A DNA stretch of 53,574 nt from Lentisphaerota bacterium (GTDB lineage: Bacteria > Verrucomicrobiota > Kiritimatiellia > UBA8416 > VGWI01), in NCBI GenBank assembly GCA_016873655.1, contig VGWI01000008.1, positions 1 through 53,574 of the forward strand, in the 5' to 3' direction. Below, one piece after another: positions 29,690 through 38,047 of this stretch. The notes under the pieces were generated by a model. The model did not search any database. It saw nothing but the letters and a program-made list of their open reading frames with translations, and had not been told where the DNA came from. The stretch's first letter is position 1, and every line of letters begins with the position of its first letter. Position numbers and translations under genes: made by a program.

Positions 29690-29718
29690 TTGTCTCCGTC
29701 GCTGGTGCACGGTATGCT
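29690..29718 (+). promoter_or_regulatory. Candidate promoter of the ExeA-like/GspB-like pair
   Basis: TTGTCT (29690-29695), 17 bp, TATGCT (29713-29718); predicted start near 29725, which leaves only about 12 nt before the ExeA-like ATG. Confidence 0.4.
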
Positions 29719-29736
29719 CTGGACGATTGGCTGAAG

Positions 29737-30540
29737 ATGTACCTCTCATTCTTCAATCTAAAGGAAGCTCCGTTCAACATTACCCCCGACCCCAGATTCC
29801 TCTTCTTCACCCCGAATCACAAGGCAGCCTACGATCACATCTTCTACGGCATCACCGAACGCAAGGGGTTCATCGAACTGACTGGCGAAGTCGGTTCGGG
29901 CAAGACGACCCTCTGCCGCGCGGTACTTGCGGACCTCGGACCCGACACAATCACCGCGCTGATACTGAACCCGTCACTTACAGAAACTCAGTTGCTGCGG
30001 GCCATGCTTCGTGATTTTGGTCTGGAGCGCAAAGGGCGGGATCGTTTGTCGCTCGTCGAGACTCTCAACTCGTTCCTCCTCGAGAGAAACCGCGAGGGCA
30101 GGAACGTTGCTCTTTTCATAGACGAAGCACAGGATCTTACCCCGCAGGTGATGGAGCAGGTCCGGCTATTGTCGAACCTGGAAACTGATCAGCAGAAACT
30201 CATCCAGATAGTCCTGTGCGGCCAGCCGGAACTCCAGCAGCGCCTGAAGAGACCAGACCTGAGGCAGCTGCGCCAGCGAATAACCGTCCGCTACCACCTT
30301 GCGCCTCTCACCAGGCCAGAGACGGGCAATTACATCCGCCATAGGCTCCGCGTCGCCGGAGGAACATCCGCCCTTGAATTCTCCGACAGGGCTGTGGACC
30401 GCATCCAACGTCACTCGAAGGGCACCCCAAGGCTGGTGAATGCACTTGCTGATAACGCACTCCTGGCAGGCTATGTTGCGCAGAAACGCCTTATTGATGT
30501 AGATTGCGTTGAAAGGGCCATCAAGCAACTGGAGGGTTGA
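29737..30540 (+). CDS. ExeA/GspA-like AAA ATPase
   Basis: Inner-membrane-associated ATPase of type II secretion and related systems, which with GspB helps assemble the secretin through peptidoglycan. The 267-residue product opens with the family signature Y-L-S-F-F-N-L-K-E-A-P-F-N-I-T-P-D-P; Walker A G-E-V-G-S-G-K-T at 50-57; Walker B A-L-F-I-D-E-A-Q-D at 125-133; then S-N-L-E-T and R-L-V-N-A-L. It lacks the C-terminal membrane/peptidoglycan-binding part of full ExeA. The next gene starts one base after its stop and encodes a GspB-like partner. It may serve the PilB/PilC system 5 kb downstream. Confidence 0.9.
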   Translation: MYLSFFNLKEAPFNITPDPRFLFFTPNHKAAYDHIFYGITERKGFIELTGEVGSGKTTLCRAVLADLGPDTITALILNPSLTETQLLRAMLRDFGLERKGRDRLSLVETLNSFLLERNREGRNVALFIDEAQDLTPQVMEQVRLLSNLETDQQKLIQIVLCGQPELQQRLKRPDLRQLRQRITVRYHLAPLTRPETGNYIRHRLRVAGGTSALEFSDRAVDRIQRHSKGTPRLVNALADNALLAGYVAQKRLIDVDCVERAIKQLEG

Positions 30541-30541
30541 A

Positions 30542-31258
30542 ATGAGCCTTATCGAGGAAGCATTGAAGCGTCAGCAAGAAGACTCCGGCAAGGTCACCGG
30601 CGCATCCGCCAGGGCCGCAGCCGCGCAGCCCCCTCAGCCAACGGTCCCCGCCTCCGGCAATGCAAAGGGCAAGGCCGCGTCCCGCCCATGGATGGCCGTG
30701 GCTGGCGTGCTTGTCGTTGTTCTGCTCTTGGTCTTCGGTGGACTCTACCTTGTCTTTATGGCCATCAGCCAGGCAGACAAGACCCTGCCGGAAGATCAAT
30801 TGGCGGCTCCTGCGGCGACCGACAGCTTGGACAGCGAGTCTGTTCCCATGGCAGACAGTCCGCAAGCGCCAACCGAACCCGCACTACCGCGGGAGGAGGT
30901 TGCGCCGGGACCTGACAACACCGAATCGGCTCTGGATCTGCCCCCAACAGAAACTGCTGCTGCCGAGGCTTTGCCTGAGCCAACGGCACTGACGGATGAC
31001 GTGGCGCCAATCGCCGGCAACGCAACGCCGGCGAAGTCCGAGACAGCGATGAAGCCCCGCAAGCCTGTTGCATGGCCAAAGGTCGTCGTTTCAGGCGTCG
31101 TCCAGCACAACAGATTTGCCTCGGCGCAGATTAACGGGCGCGTTGTCGGTCTGGGAGAATCCGTTGACGGCGTGACACTTGTGGCAGTTGAGAATCAGGG
31201 AGCCCTCCTCGAATATCAGGGAGAACAGAAGTTCCTCAAGACACGCGCCGCTCCATAG
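30542..31258 (+). CDS. GspB-like inner-membrane protein
   Basis: A 238-residue bitopic protein, likely partner of the ExeA-like ATPase. The N-terminus M-S-L-I-E-E-A-L-K-R is typical of the GspB/ExeB cytoplasmic tail; 50-75 is one transmembrane helix; 76-180 is an acidic, proline-rich periplasmic linker; and the last 60 residues carry the GspB C-terminal domain pattern V-S-G-V-V-x-x-x-R-F-A-S-A-Q-I-N-G-R-x-V then G-E-S-V. The gene starts one base after the exeA-like stop. The secretin itself is not in the window. Confidence 0.82.
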   Translation: MSLIEEALKRQQEDSGKVTGASARAAAAQPPQPTVPASGNAKGKAASRPWMAVAGVLVVVLLLVFGGLYLVFMAISQADKTLPEDQLAAPAATDSLDSESVPMADSPQAPTEPALPREEVAPGPDNTESALDLPPTETAAAEALPEPTALTDDVAPIAGNATPAKSETAMKPRKPVAWPKVVVSGVVQHNRFASAQINGRVVGLGESVDGVTLVAVENQGALLEYQGEQKFLKTRAAP

Positions 31259-31270
31259 CAGCACGCGCAG

Positions 31271-31449
31271 CTAGTCTTCTGTCCCAGAAATAGTCATGCT
31301 TGGATCGAGACCCCGGCGAATTCATCTAGCCGGTGAAGCAGATTGTGGAGACCAGCAGCTCGCATATGCTTACACAACCTGCCGTTCCTGCCGGACCAGC
31401 CGGCAGGGGACGGATAGCGTGCAAACATACTTCTGGGACAGTACACTAG
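31271..31449. mobile_element. MITE-like element with 19-bp inverted ends flanked by CTAG
   Basis: The outer ends, 31271-31289 and 31431-31449, are inverted copies matching at 17 of 19 positions; the inner 11 bases (CTGTCCCAGAA and TTCTGGGACAG) are exact. CTAG borders both sides, as a 4-bp target duplication would. No ORF is inside, so a transposase would act in trans. An internal hairpin at 31387-31407 (CCTGCCGG-ACCAG-CCGGCAGG) is present. The right end includes the stop codon of the sensor kinase. A chance or regulatory palindrome is possible. Confidence 0.5.
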
Positions 31450-33968
31450 CTGTTCAGGGCGTCCCTAACGGCGGCAGTCAGTCCCTGCACCGTGAACGGT
31501 TTCTTCAGAAACCGGTCAGGCGGGACCGATATCCCGTACCTCCCCATAGCCCCCGGCGCATGACCCGACATGTAGAGTGCCTTGACGCCAGGGATGAGCG
31601 CAGCCAGTCTGGAATGGAGATCCTTGCCGTTCATGCGGGGCATGACCACATCGGAAAGAACCAGATCAACTCGCTCGCGCAACTTGCCCGAGAACTTGAG
31701 CGCCCTGACCGGATCCCCGAACGAATGGACTCGATAGCCGTGCTGTTCAAGCACCTGAAGGGCAAGTAACCGCACGTTCTCGTCGTCCTCCACCAACAGT
31801 ATTGTCTCCGTCCCGTGGCTGGAAACAGGCTCCGTCTTGTCCTTCGGCCCTGCCTCCACGGCTGCAACCACCTCGGGGAAGAAGAGCCTGAACGAAGTCC
31901 CCCTGCCAGGCTCGGTCTCCACTTCAATGGCGCCGCCGTGTTCACGGACGATACCATACACATTGGCAAGCCCCAGTCCGGTTCCCTCTCCTTTCGGCTT
32001 GGTTGTAAAGAAAGGCTCAAACATCTGGCGTTTCGTTTCCTGATCCATTCCGCAGCCGGTGTCCTGGACCTCAAGGACCACGCTCCGCCCTTCAGGGATG
32101 CAGCCCGAATCGACCGGAGTCCCGCCCCCTTCATGCATGAAGGTCCTTATCGTCAGGCACCCGCCTGAAGGCATTGCGTCTCTCGCGTTCACCGCAAGGT
32201 TCATCAGCGCCTGCTCGACCTGCGCGGCATCACCGCGGATGCTCCCCGCGCGATCGTCCAGAGTACACGCCAGTTCGATATCTTCCCTGAGAACCCTCGC
32301 CAGCATCTTCTCGAAACCACGAACAACATCATTGACACGAAAGTCCCGCATCTCAGACTTCCGACTCCGTCCGAAAGCCATGAGTTGCTTGACCAGTTCC
32401 TCGGCGCGCTTTGCTCCCTTCTGTATCTCTTTCACGTAAGCGAAAGCAGGGGATGCTTCATCGATCAACGAGACAGCCATTTCCGAATAGGCCATGATGG
32501 GAGTCAGAACATTCCCCATGTCATGCGCTACGCCGCCGGAGAGAAGCCCGAGCGCCTCGACTCTCTGGGCCTGCCGAAGCTGCTCTTCCATTCTAACTTC
32601 CCGTGTGACGTCCCTCTTCACGGCCACGAAGTGACTGACGTCTCCGCCCGAATCCCTGATCGGCGAGATCGTCGTATCATCTTGGAACATCGATCCGTCC
32701 TTGCGCCGGTTGACGATCCGTCCTTCCCATACCCGGCCCTGCGAGATTGTCTCCCACATTTCGCGGTAGAACCCGTCGTCGTGTCTGCCGCTCTTGAGAA
32801 CGCTCAATTTTCCGCCTTCGATTTCGCCGAACGAATAGCCGGTGATCCTGGAGAAAGCACGGTTCACATACTGCACCACGCCTGTGTTGTCCGTTATGAC
32901 TATCCCCTCGACAGCCTGCTCCACGGCAGTTGCAAGCTGCCTCATCACGGCCTCAGATGCTTCCCTGGCGATAGCGGACCCCAACGTGTCCGCTGCCGCC
33001 ATCAACGCGTCCGCTTCGGACGCGTACCACTCGCGCTCCGCCTTGCATTCATCGAACCCCATCACCCCCCACCAGTCGCCGCCTGCTGTGATCGGGACAA
33101 CCACAAGAGAGCGCACTCCGCGCAAAGACAGCGGCACCTGCTCTTCCGCAGGCAGATCTCTCACGTGACCCCGTATCACTTCACCGCACTGAAGCACCCG
33201 AGCCCATCGGGCAAAGCCCTGCATATAGTTGAAGCAGCCGGTTTGGGCATGGTTTGAGGGCTCTGCGTCATTTCTCCCCGCCTGCCATACGTATCTGGAG
33301 ACAGCCTGAACCGGGGATCCGTCTTCCCCTGCAATGTTCTGCGATATGTACGCCGTGCTTACTCCGGATGAAGCTCCAAGCCGGCCAAGAACCTCGCGAA
33401 TGCCCGACTCCCAGCCGGGAAACCGCAGAAAACGCTGCGCGGCATAGGCAACGGCCTCCAGCACCGCATCCCGCCTGCACAGCGACTCCTCCGTACGAAC
33501 CCGGTCGGTGATGTCCTCAACCAGCGCAACAAGGCTTTCAGGTCTTCCTGCTTCATCCCTGACAACCGATACGGAAAGGCTGCCCCAGACAGTCCTGCCG
33601 TCCCTGTGTATGTAGCGCTTCCGCATGCGCCACAGGTCCCTGGTGCCGCGGATGGCGTCACGAACCATTTCCCGCTCCAGCTCAAAGTCGTCACGATGGG
33701 TGAGAGACTCGGCAGTTCTGCCGGACAGCTCTCCCTGCGAATAGCCCAACATCCGCGCAAAGCCAGGATTGCTCTCTATGATGACGCCGTTCAAGGCCGA
33801 ACGGATGATGCCCAGCAGAGACTTATCGAAGACAGCAGACACGTTGAGCGTCAGTTCGCGAAGGGCAACTGCGGCTTCCCGTCTGGAAGAGTCCGGGAGA
33901 CCATCGTTCACAAGACGGCTTAGGCTGGTCAGCGCGTCGCGCAATCGGTTGTGTTTGTCGGAGTCCAT
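31446..33968 (-). CDS. Hybrid sensor histidine kinase, PAS-GAF-PAS-HisKA-HATPase-receiver
   Basis: An 840-residue soluble two-component kinase with no membrane segment. Domains in order: PAS at about 45-160 (G-Y-S-Q-G-E-L, with R-D-G-R-T-V-W-G), GAF-like at 165-340, PAS at 345-460 (G-I-V-I-T-D-N-T-G-V-V-Q-Y-V-N-R-A-F), HisKA with phospho-acceptor H482 in G-G-V-A-H-D-M-G-N-V-L-T-P-I, an ATPase domain with N-box L-M-N-L-A-V-N-A-R-D-A-M near 588-599 and G-T-G-L-G-L at 662-667, and a C-terminal receiver with D773 and K823. The HATPase/HisKA type is that of the NtrB-like kinases. It lies within the pilus/secretion cluster, in opposite orientation to pilB, and may regulate it. Its input signal is unknown. 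Confidence 0.93.
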   Translation of the reverse strand: MDSDKHNRLRDALTSLSRLVNDGLPDSSRREAAVALRELTLNVSAVFDKSLLGIIRSALNGVIIESNPGFARMLGYSQGELSGRTAESLTHRDDFELEREMVRDAIRGTRDLWRMRKRYIHRDGRTVWGSLSVSVVRDEAGRPESLVALVEDITDRVRTEESLCRRDAVLEAVAYAAQRFLRFPGWESGIREVLGRLGASSGVSTAYISQNIAGEDGSPVQAVSRYVWQAGRNDAEPSNHAQTGCFNYMQGFARWARVLQCGEVIRGHVRDLPAEEQVPLSLRGVRSLVVVPITAGGDWWGVMGFDECKAEREWYASEADALMAAADTLGSAIAREASEAVMRQLATAVEQAVEGIVITDNTGVVQYVNRAFSRITGYSFGEIEGGKLSVLKSGRHDDGFYREMWETISQGRVWEGRIVNRRKDGSMFQDDTTISPIRDSGGDVSHFVAVKRDVTREVRMEEQLRQAQRVEALGLLSGGVAHDMGNVLTPIMAYSEMAVSLIDEASPAFAYVKEIQKGAKRAEELVKQLMAFGRSRKSEMRDFRVNDVVRGFEKMLARVLREDIELACTLDDRAGSIRGDAAQVEQALMNLAVNARDAMPSGGCLTIRTFMHEGGGTPVDSGCIPEGRSVVLEVQDTGCGMDQETKRQMFEPFFTTKPKGEGTGLGLANVYGIVREHGGAIEVETEPGRGTSFRLFFPEVVAAVEAGPKDKTEPVSSHGTETILLVEDDENVRLLALQVLEQHGYRVHSFGDPVRALKFSGKLRERVDLVLSDVVMPRMNGKDLHSRLAALIPGVKALYMSGHAPGAMGRYGISVPPDRFLKKPFTVQGLTAAVRDALNS

Positions 33969-34007
33969 CGGGTGAGCGGCTGACGTCCCTGCTAAACGGG
34001 CGGCACT

Positions 34008-34955
34008 CTACGCCTTCTTCTTTTCCGCAGTCTCATCAACACCGAGTATTTTGGCCAGAAGGCGATCGAATTCGGACGGCAGCGACAGGAATACGTGACA
34101 CTTGCGCCCGGTCAACGCCTGCAAGTCATTACGCAGCGATTTCTCATAGGGATTCATGACGACCACGAGCAGATCCTGCTTGCCAAGGACAGCGAGAGGC
34201 AGCACGCCGCGACCAACCATGAAGTCCGGCGGCAGCAAGCCTGTCACATCAGGGGTGACCTCGAAACATGCCAGAGAAATAATCGGCGCCTTGCATTCGT
34301 CCGACACGAAGTTGAGCACCCGTTCCAGCCCCTTGTATCCGCTTTGCTCCAGAACGTGCAGTACGGAAGTCGTTGCGGCAGTCTCCAGCATTGACATCTC
34401 CGTTAGGTCCTGAACGACCTTGGCGTATTCCGAATCCGTCAGTTCTTTGGACTCAAGAAGATGCCAGGCGAAGGCAAGCGCATCCGGCATGCTGAAGCGC
34501 AATGCAACCTGAAAGGCATCCTTGGCGGCCAACTGGCCAGCTCCGGGCTGCCGGGTCCCGGCCAGGACCGCCTCAAGAGCGTCATACAGCTTCTTTGCAT
34601 CGGCACGTCTTTCACAGACAGGAAGAAGACGCGGCAACAGGTCCCGTATCTTGACGTCGTCGGGCTCTCGCTCAAGAATCAGCCCTAGCCTGAGAAGCAG
34701 ATCAGCCGACCTCTCGGTGTCGCCAAGTTGCTCGTACGCGTGGCTAAGCGCCTCCAGCGAAGCCATGTCCTCAGGAAGAACTTCGAGGATTTGCTCGAAA
34801 GCTTCCACCGCAGCCCGGACTTCGTCAGATTCCGCACAAGGCTTCCTTTCTGGTCCTTCAGGCTTAGCAGGCACTTGCAGGCTACCCCTTCCGTGTTTGC
34901 CGGAGAACGTGGCACCGGAATTGCTCCAACCCTCCACAGAGTCTGGCCAACGCAT
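34008..34955 (-). CDS. TPR protein with C-terminal MshEN/GspE-N domain
   Basis: A 315-residue protein combining two parts. Residues 45-105 have TPR-like helices (A-F-E-Q-I-L-E-V-L-P-E-D-M, L-S-H-A-Y-E-Q-L-G-D). The last 90 residues match the N-terminal (T2SSE_N, MshEN) domain of PilB/GspE-type ATPases, including L-L-P-P-D-F-M and L-P-L-A-V-L-G-K-Q-D-L-L-V-V-V-M-N-P. No ATPase domain is attached. MshEN domains can bind cyclic-di-GMP in some relatives; whether this one does is unknown. It is divergent from pilB and next to the hybrid kinase. The extra leader residues before about 40 make the start uncertain. Confidence 0.72.
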   Translation of the reverse strand: MRWPDSVEGWSNSGATFSGKHGRGSLQVPAKPEGPERKPCAESDEVRAAVEAFEQILEVLPEDMASLEALSHAYEQLGDTERSADLLLRLGLILEREPDDVKIRDLLPRLLPVCERRADAKKLYDALEAVLAGTRQPGAGQLAAKDAFQVALRFSMPDALAFAWHLLESKELTDSEYAKVVQDLTEMSMLETAATTSVLHVLEQSGYKGLERVLNFVSDECKAPIISLACFEVTPDVTGLLPPDFMVGRGVLPLAVLGKQDLLVVVMNPYEKSLRNDLQALTGRKCHVFLSLPSEFDRLLAKILGVDETAEKKKA

Positions 34956-35039
34956 ACCCCCGGCTGGCCGCTTTTGTCTGGCGACACCGCAGTGGCATGC
35001 GCATAATGCTACCAGTCTGTCGATCGAAGGGAAGCTCGA

Positions 35040-36752
35040 ATGTCGGCTACGCCATACTACGGGAACCTGAGCGAGATAGTCGTCCGCCGGGGCCTCGTCT
35101 CAGCCGAAGCGGTCGAAGACGCCGAAAAGCAGTCGCTTGCGTCAGGATCGCGTCTCGAAAAGGTTCTCGTCGAGAAAGGCCTCATCACCGCAGATGACAT
35201 GGTTCTCGCGCTGGCTGACTACCTGAGGATGCGCCCCATCTCGCTTGCACGCTTCACGCCAAACCAGCAGCTTATCGACATGATCCCGCGCGAACTTGTC
35301 AGCAAGCGACTCGTCATCCCCTTGGCTGTCACCGGCAAGTCCATGACCGTAGCCATGGGGGATCCCTTCGATATGTCGGCCATCGACGAGCTGGGCATGG
35401 CAACGGGCATGAATATCACGCCTGTCGTCGTGGCCGAACAGCAAGCAGTGCAAATCGTTTCCAAGCTCTCCCAAGCCTCAACGAGCGGCCTTGACATGGA
35501 AGAACTGATGAGGGACGAGAGCCAGGTGGAGGTGCTCGCCGAGGATGATCAGGAGCAGAGCCTCGACGAGATGCTGCAGAGCGCCGAAGGCGCTCCAGTT
35601 ATCCGCATGGTGAACATGATGCTCGTCGAGGCCCTGCGAATCGGCGCCAGCGATATCCATATCGAACCCATGGAGAGGATAGTCCGCTTGAGATACCGTG
35701 TTGACGGCGGGCTCGCCGAGAGACCTGGCCCCCCAAAGAACCTTCAAAACGCCGTCATCTCGAGGATCAAGATCATGGCGGATCTCGATATAGCTGAACG
35801 AAGAATCCCGCAGGACGGCAGATTCAACATCAAGGCTCTGGGCAAGGAAGTGGACCTGCGCGTAAGCATCCTGCCCACCGTTCACGGAGAGAAAGTCGTC
35901 ATGCGCACTCTCGATAAGAGCTCGCTTGCTCCGAGTGTCGCATCGCTCGGACTGGACAAAACCGCCGAGGCGGCGATGCTCTACGCGATCAGCCAGCCGC
36001 ACGGCATCATCCTGGTCACGGGACCCACCGGAAGCGGCAAGACAACAACCCTCTACTCCTGCCTCCAGGACCTGAACAAACCCGACGTTAACATCATCAC
36101 CTGCGAGGATCCCGTCGAGTACCAGCTTGCCGGCATCAACCAGGTACAGATCCGATCCGAAGTTGGGCTTTCCTTCGCAGCGGCACTGCGTTCCATTCTT
36201 CGCCAGGACCCGGACATCGTTCTTGTCGGCGAGATCCGCGACGCGGAAACCGCCGAGATCGCGGTGAAAGCAGCTCTCACGGGACACCTTGTGCTCAGTA
36301 CGCTGCACACGAATGATGCGGCAGGAGCCGTAACCAGGCTCATGGACATGGGCATCGAGCCGTTCATGCTCGGCTCATGCCTCGTCGCGGCCCAGGCTCA
36401 GCGTCTGTATCGCAAACTGTGCCAGGTCTGCAAGAAACCGACGGTGGTTGACAAGGAAGTACTCGCTGTGAACCATGTCGACCCTGCGTTGTTTGACGGC
36501 GCCACTCTATACAAGGCGGTCGGCTGTCCACGATGCTCAAACACCGGCTACAAGAGCCGTGGCGCCATTATGGAGGTCCTTCTTGTGAACGATGAGATAC
36601 GGGAAGGCATACTCCGTGGCGCAAACGCAGGCGAACTGCGGGATCTCGGACGAAAGGTCGGCATGATGACACTCAAAGACGCCGGCCTTGCAAGAGTTAG
36701 GGACGGTCTCACCAGCATTGAAGCAGCTCTTGAAGTGACAGGCGGCGAATAG
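35040..36752 (+). CDS. pilB: Type IV pilus / type II secretion assembly ATPase (PilB/GspE)
   Basis: Hexameric cytoplasmic motor that powers pilus or pseudopilus assembly. The 570-residue product has an N-terminal MshEN domain (1-140), then the ATPase: S-D-I-H-I-E-P (204-210), Walker A G-P-T-G-S-G-K-T at 328-335, Asp box T-C-E-D-P-V-E-Y, Walker B D-P-D-I-V-L-V-G-E-I-R-D at 390-401, His box S-T-L-H-T-N-D. The tetracysteine zinc site is C461/C464 and C496/C499. Followed after 16 bp by pilC. The PilT retraction ATPase, secretin and pilins are not in the window, so pilus versus T2SS cannot be decided here. Confidence 0.95.
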   Translation: MSATPYYGNLSEIVVRRGLVSAEAVEDAEKQSLASGSRLEKVLVEKGLITADDMVLALADYLRMRPISLARFTPNQQLIDMIPRELVSKRLVIPLAVTGKSMTVAMGDPFDMSAIDELGMATGMNITPVVVAEQQAVQIVSKLSQASTSGLDMEELMRDESQVEVLAEDDQEQSLDEMLQSAEGAPVIRMVNMMLVEALRIGASDIHIEPMERIVRLRYRVDGGLAERPGPPKNLQNAVISRIKIMADLDIAERRIPQDGRFNIKALGKEVDLRVSILPTVHGEKVVMRTLDKSSLAPSVASLGLDKTAEAAMLYAISQPHGIILVTGPTGSGKTTTLYSCLQDLNKPDVNIITCEDPVEYQLAGINQVQIRSEVGLSFAAALRSILRQDPDIVLVGEIRDAETAEIAVKAALTGHLVLSTLHTNDAAGAVTRLMDMGIEPFMLGSCLVAAQAQRLYRKLCQVCKKPTVVDKEVLAVNHVDPALFDGATLYKAVGCPRCSNTGYKSRGAIMEVLLVNDEIREGILRGANAGELRDLGRKVGMMTLKDAGLARVRDGLTSIEAALEVTGGE

Positions 36753-36768
36753 GAGTACCGACGGAACA

Positions 36769-37959
36769 ATGAGCCCGGTAGTCAGTTCATCGGTTTCTTC
36801 AAGGAACTCAGGCACACTGGCGTCCCGCCCGTCACAACCGCAACGTCCCGCGCCGAAACCGGCCGGGCGGCGGCCAGGTGGGCCCCTGACGCCAGGCCGC
36901 AAGGTTCCCGGAGCGAACAAGATCGTCGCCAACCTGCTCCCGGGATTTTCACGGCAGATGTCGGCCATGCTGGCCGCAGGCATGCCTATCGTCAGCAGCC
37001 TGGACGCACTGGAAGAGCAGTCAGACAACGTCAACTTCAAGAAGGTTATCGCCCAGGTGAAAGCCGCGATCGAGAACGGCGCGGCCGTTTCCGACGCGCT
37101 TCGTCTTTTCCCGTCCGTTTTCGATGATCTCTACTGCAACATGATCAAGGGTGGCGAGACAGGCGGCAAACTCCCCGAGGCAATAGGCCGACTCGCCGGG
37201 TTCCTGGAGGCGTCCGCCAGACTGAAGCGCAAGGTCAAGTCTGCAATGATGTACCCGGCCATTGTTCTGACCGTCGCCATAGGCATAGCCATCGGCATGA
37301 TCACGTTCATCGTGCCGGTGTTCGGGGATCTCTTCTCGGGCTTCGGCGCCGAACTGCCAGGCCCCACACAGTTCCTCCTGGACTTGAGCGGCGGCATGAA
37401 GAAATACGGGCCGTTCGTGGCGATCGCGGCGGTTGCCTCGGTTATCTCGTTCAAGAAATGGAAGGCGACCGAGTCAGGAGCGTACACGTTCGATTCGTTT
37501 GTCCTTAAGTCTCCGGTTTTCGGCGAACTGACCCGCAAGGTGGCTTCGGCCAGGTTTGCGCGCACGCTTGGGTCACTTATCCGCAGCGGCGTCCCCATCT
37601 TGAGCGCGCTGGACATCTGTTCAGGCGCCACGGGAAACGACGTGGCAAAACGTGTCGTGCTCGGCGCAAAAGACTCTGTTGAGAAGGGAGAGCCCCTCTC
37701 AAGCGCCATGCTGAACCAGACCGTGTTCCCGTCAATGATGGTCCGAATGCTCCAAGCCGGTGAAAAGACGGGCAAGATAGATGAGATGATGGAGAGCATC
37801 GCCGACTTCTACGACGATGAAGTTGAAACCATGCTGGCAGGACTGACATCGCTCCTTGAGCCGATGCTTATTGTCTTTCTGGGCGTGATCATAGGCGGCA
37901 TCGTGCTCTGCATGTTCCTCCCGATCTTCAAGATGGGGGAAATCGTTGGCGGAGGCTGA
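36769..37959 (+). CDS. pilC: Type II secretion / pilus inner-membrane platform protein (PilC/GspF)
   Basis: Inner-membrane platform protein that interacts with PilB/GspE. The 396-residue product has a basic/proline-rich N-terminus (R-P-S-Q-P-Q-R-P-A-P-K-P-A-G-R-R-P), then two GspF repeats: F-S-R-Q-M-S-A-M-L-A-A-G-M-P-I and F-A-R-T-L-G-S-L-I-R-S-G-V-P-I-L-S-A, each followed by G-E-x-x-G-x-L/I-x-E/D. Hydrophobic helices at about 160-185 and near the C-terminus are typical. It starts 16 bp after pilB, so they are an operon. Confidence 0.95.
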   Translation: MSPVVSSSVSSRNSGTLASRPSQPQRPAPKPAGRRPGGPLTPGRKVPGANKIVANLLPGFSRQMSAMLAAGMPIVSSLDALEEQSDNVNFKKVIAQVKAAIENGAAVSDALRLFPSVFDDLYCNMIKGGETGGKLPEAIGRLAGFLEASARLKRKVKSAMMYPAIVLTVAIGIAIGMITFIVPVFGDLFSGFGAELPGPTQFLLDLSGGMKKYGPFVAIAAVASVISFKKWKATESGAYTFDSFVLKSPVFGELTRKVASARFARTLGSLIRSGVPILSALDICSGATGNDVAKRVVLGAKDSVEKGEPLSSAMLNQTVFPSMMVRMLQAGEKTGKIDEMMESIADFYDDEVETMLAGLTSLLEPMLIVFLGVIIGGIVLCMFLPIFKMGEIVGGG

Positions 37960-37961
37960 TG

Positions 37962-37978
37962 ACGTCGCTCCGCGACGT
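37962..37978 (+). terminator. Short hairpin after pilC
   Basis: ACGTCGC-TCC-GCGACGT (7-bp stem, 3-base loop) directly after the pilC stop. There is no T tract, so it may be a weak terminator or a processing stem. Confidence 0.3.
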
Positions 37979-38047
37979 TGCCGCCGTCTGGAACAGAGCC
38001 CGCATGGCACATCCGGTCTCTTCTGTAGCAACCACACACAGGGCGGC

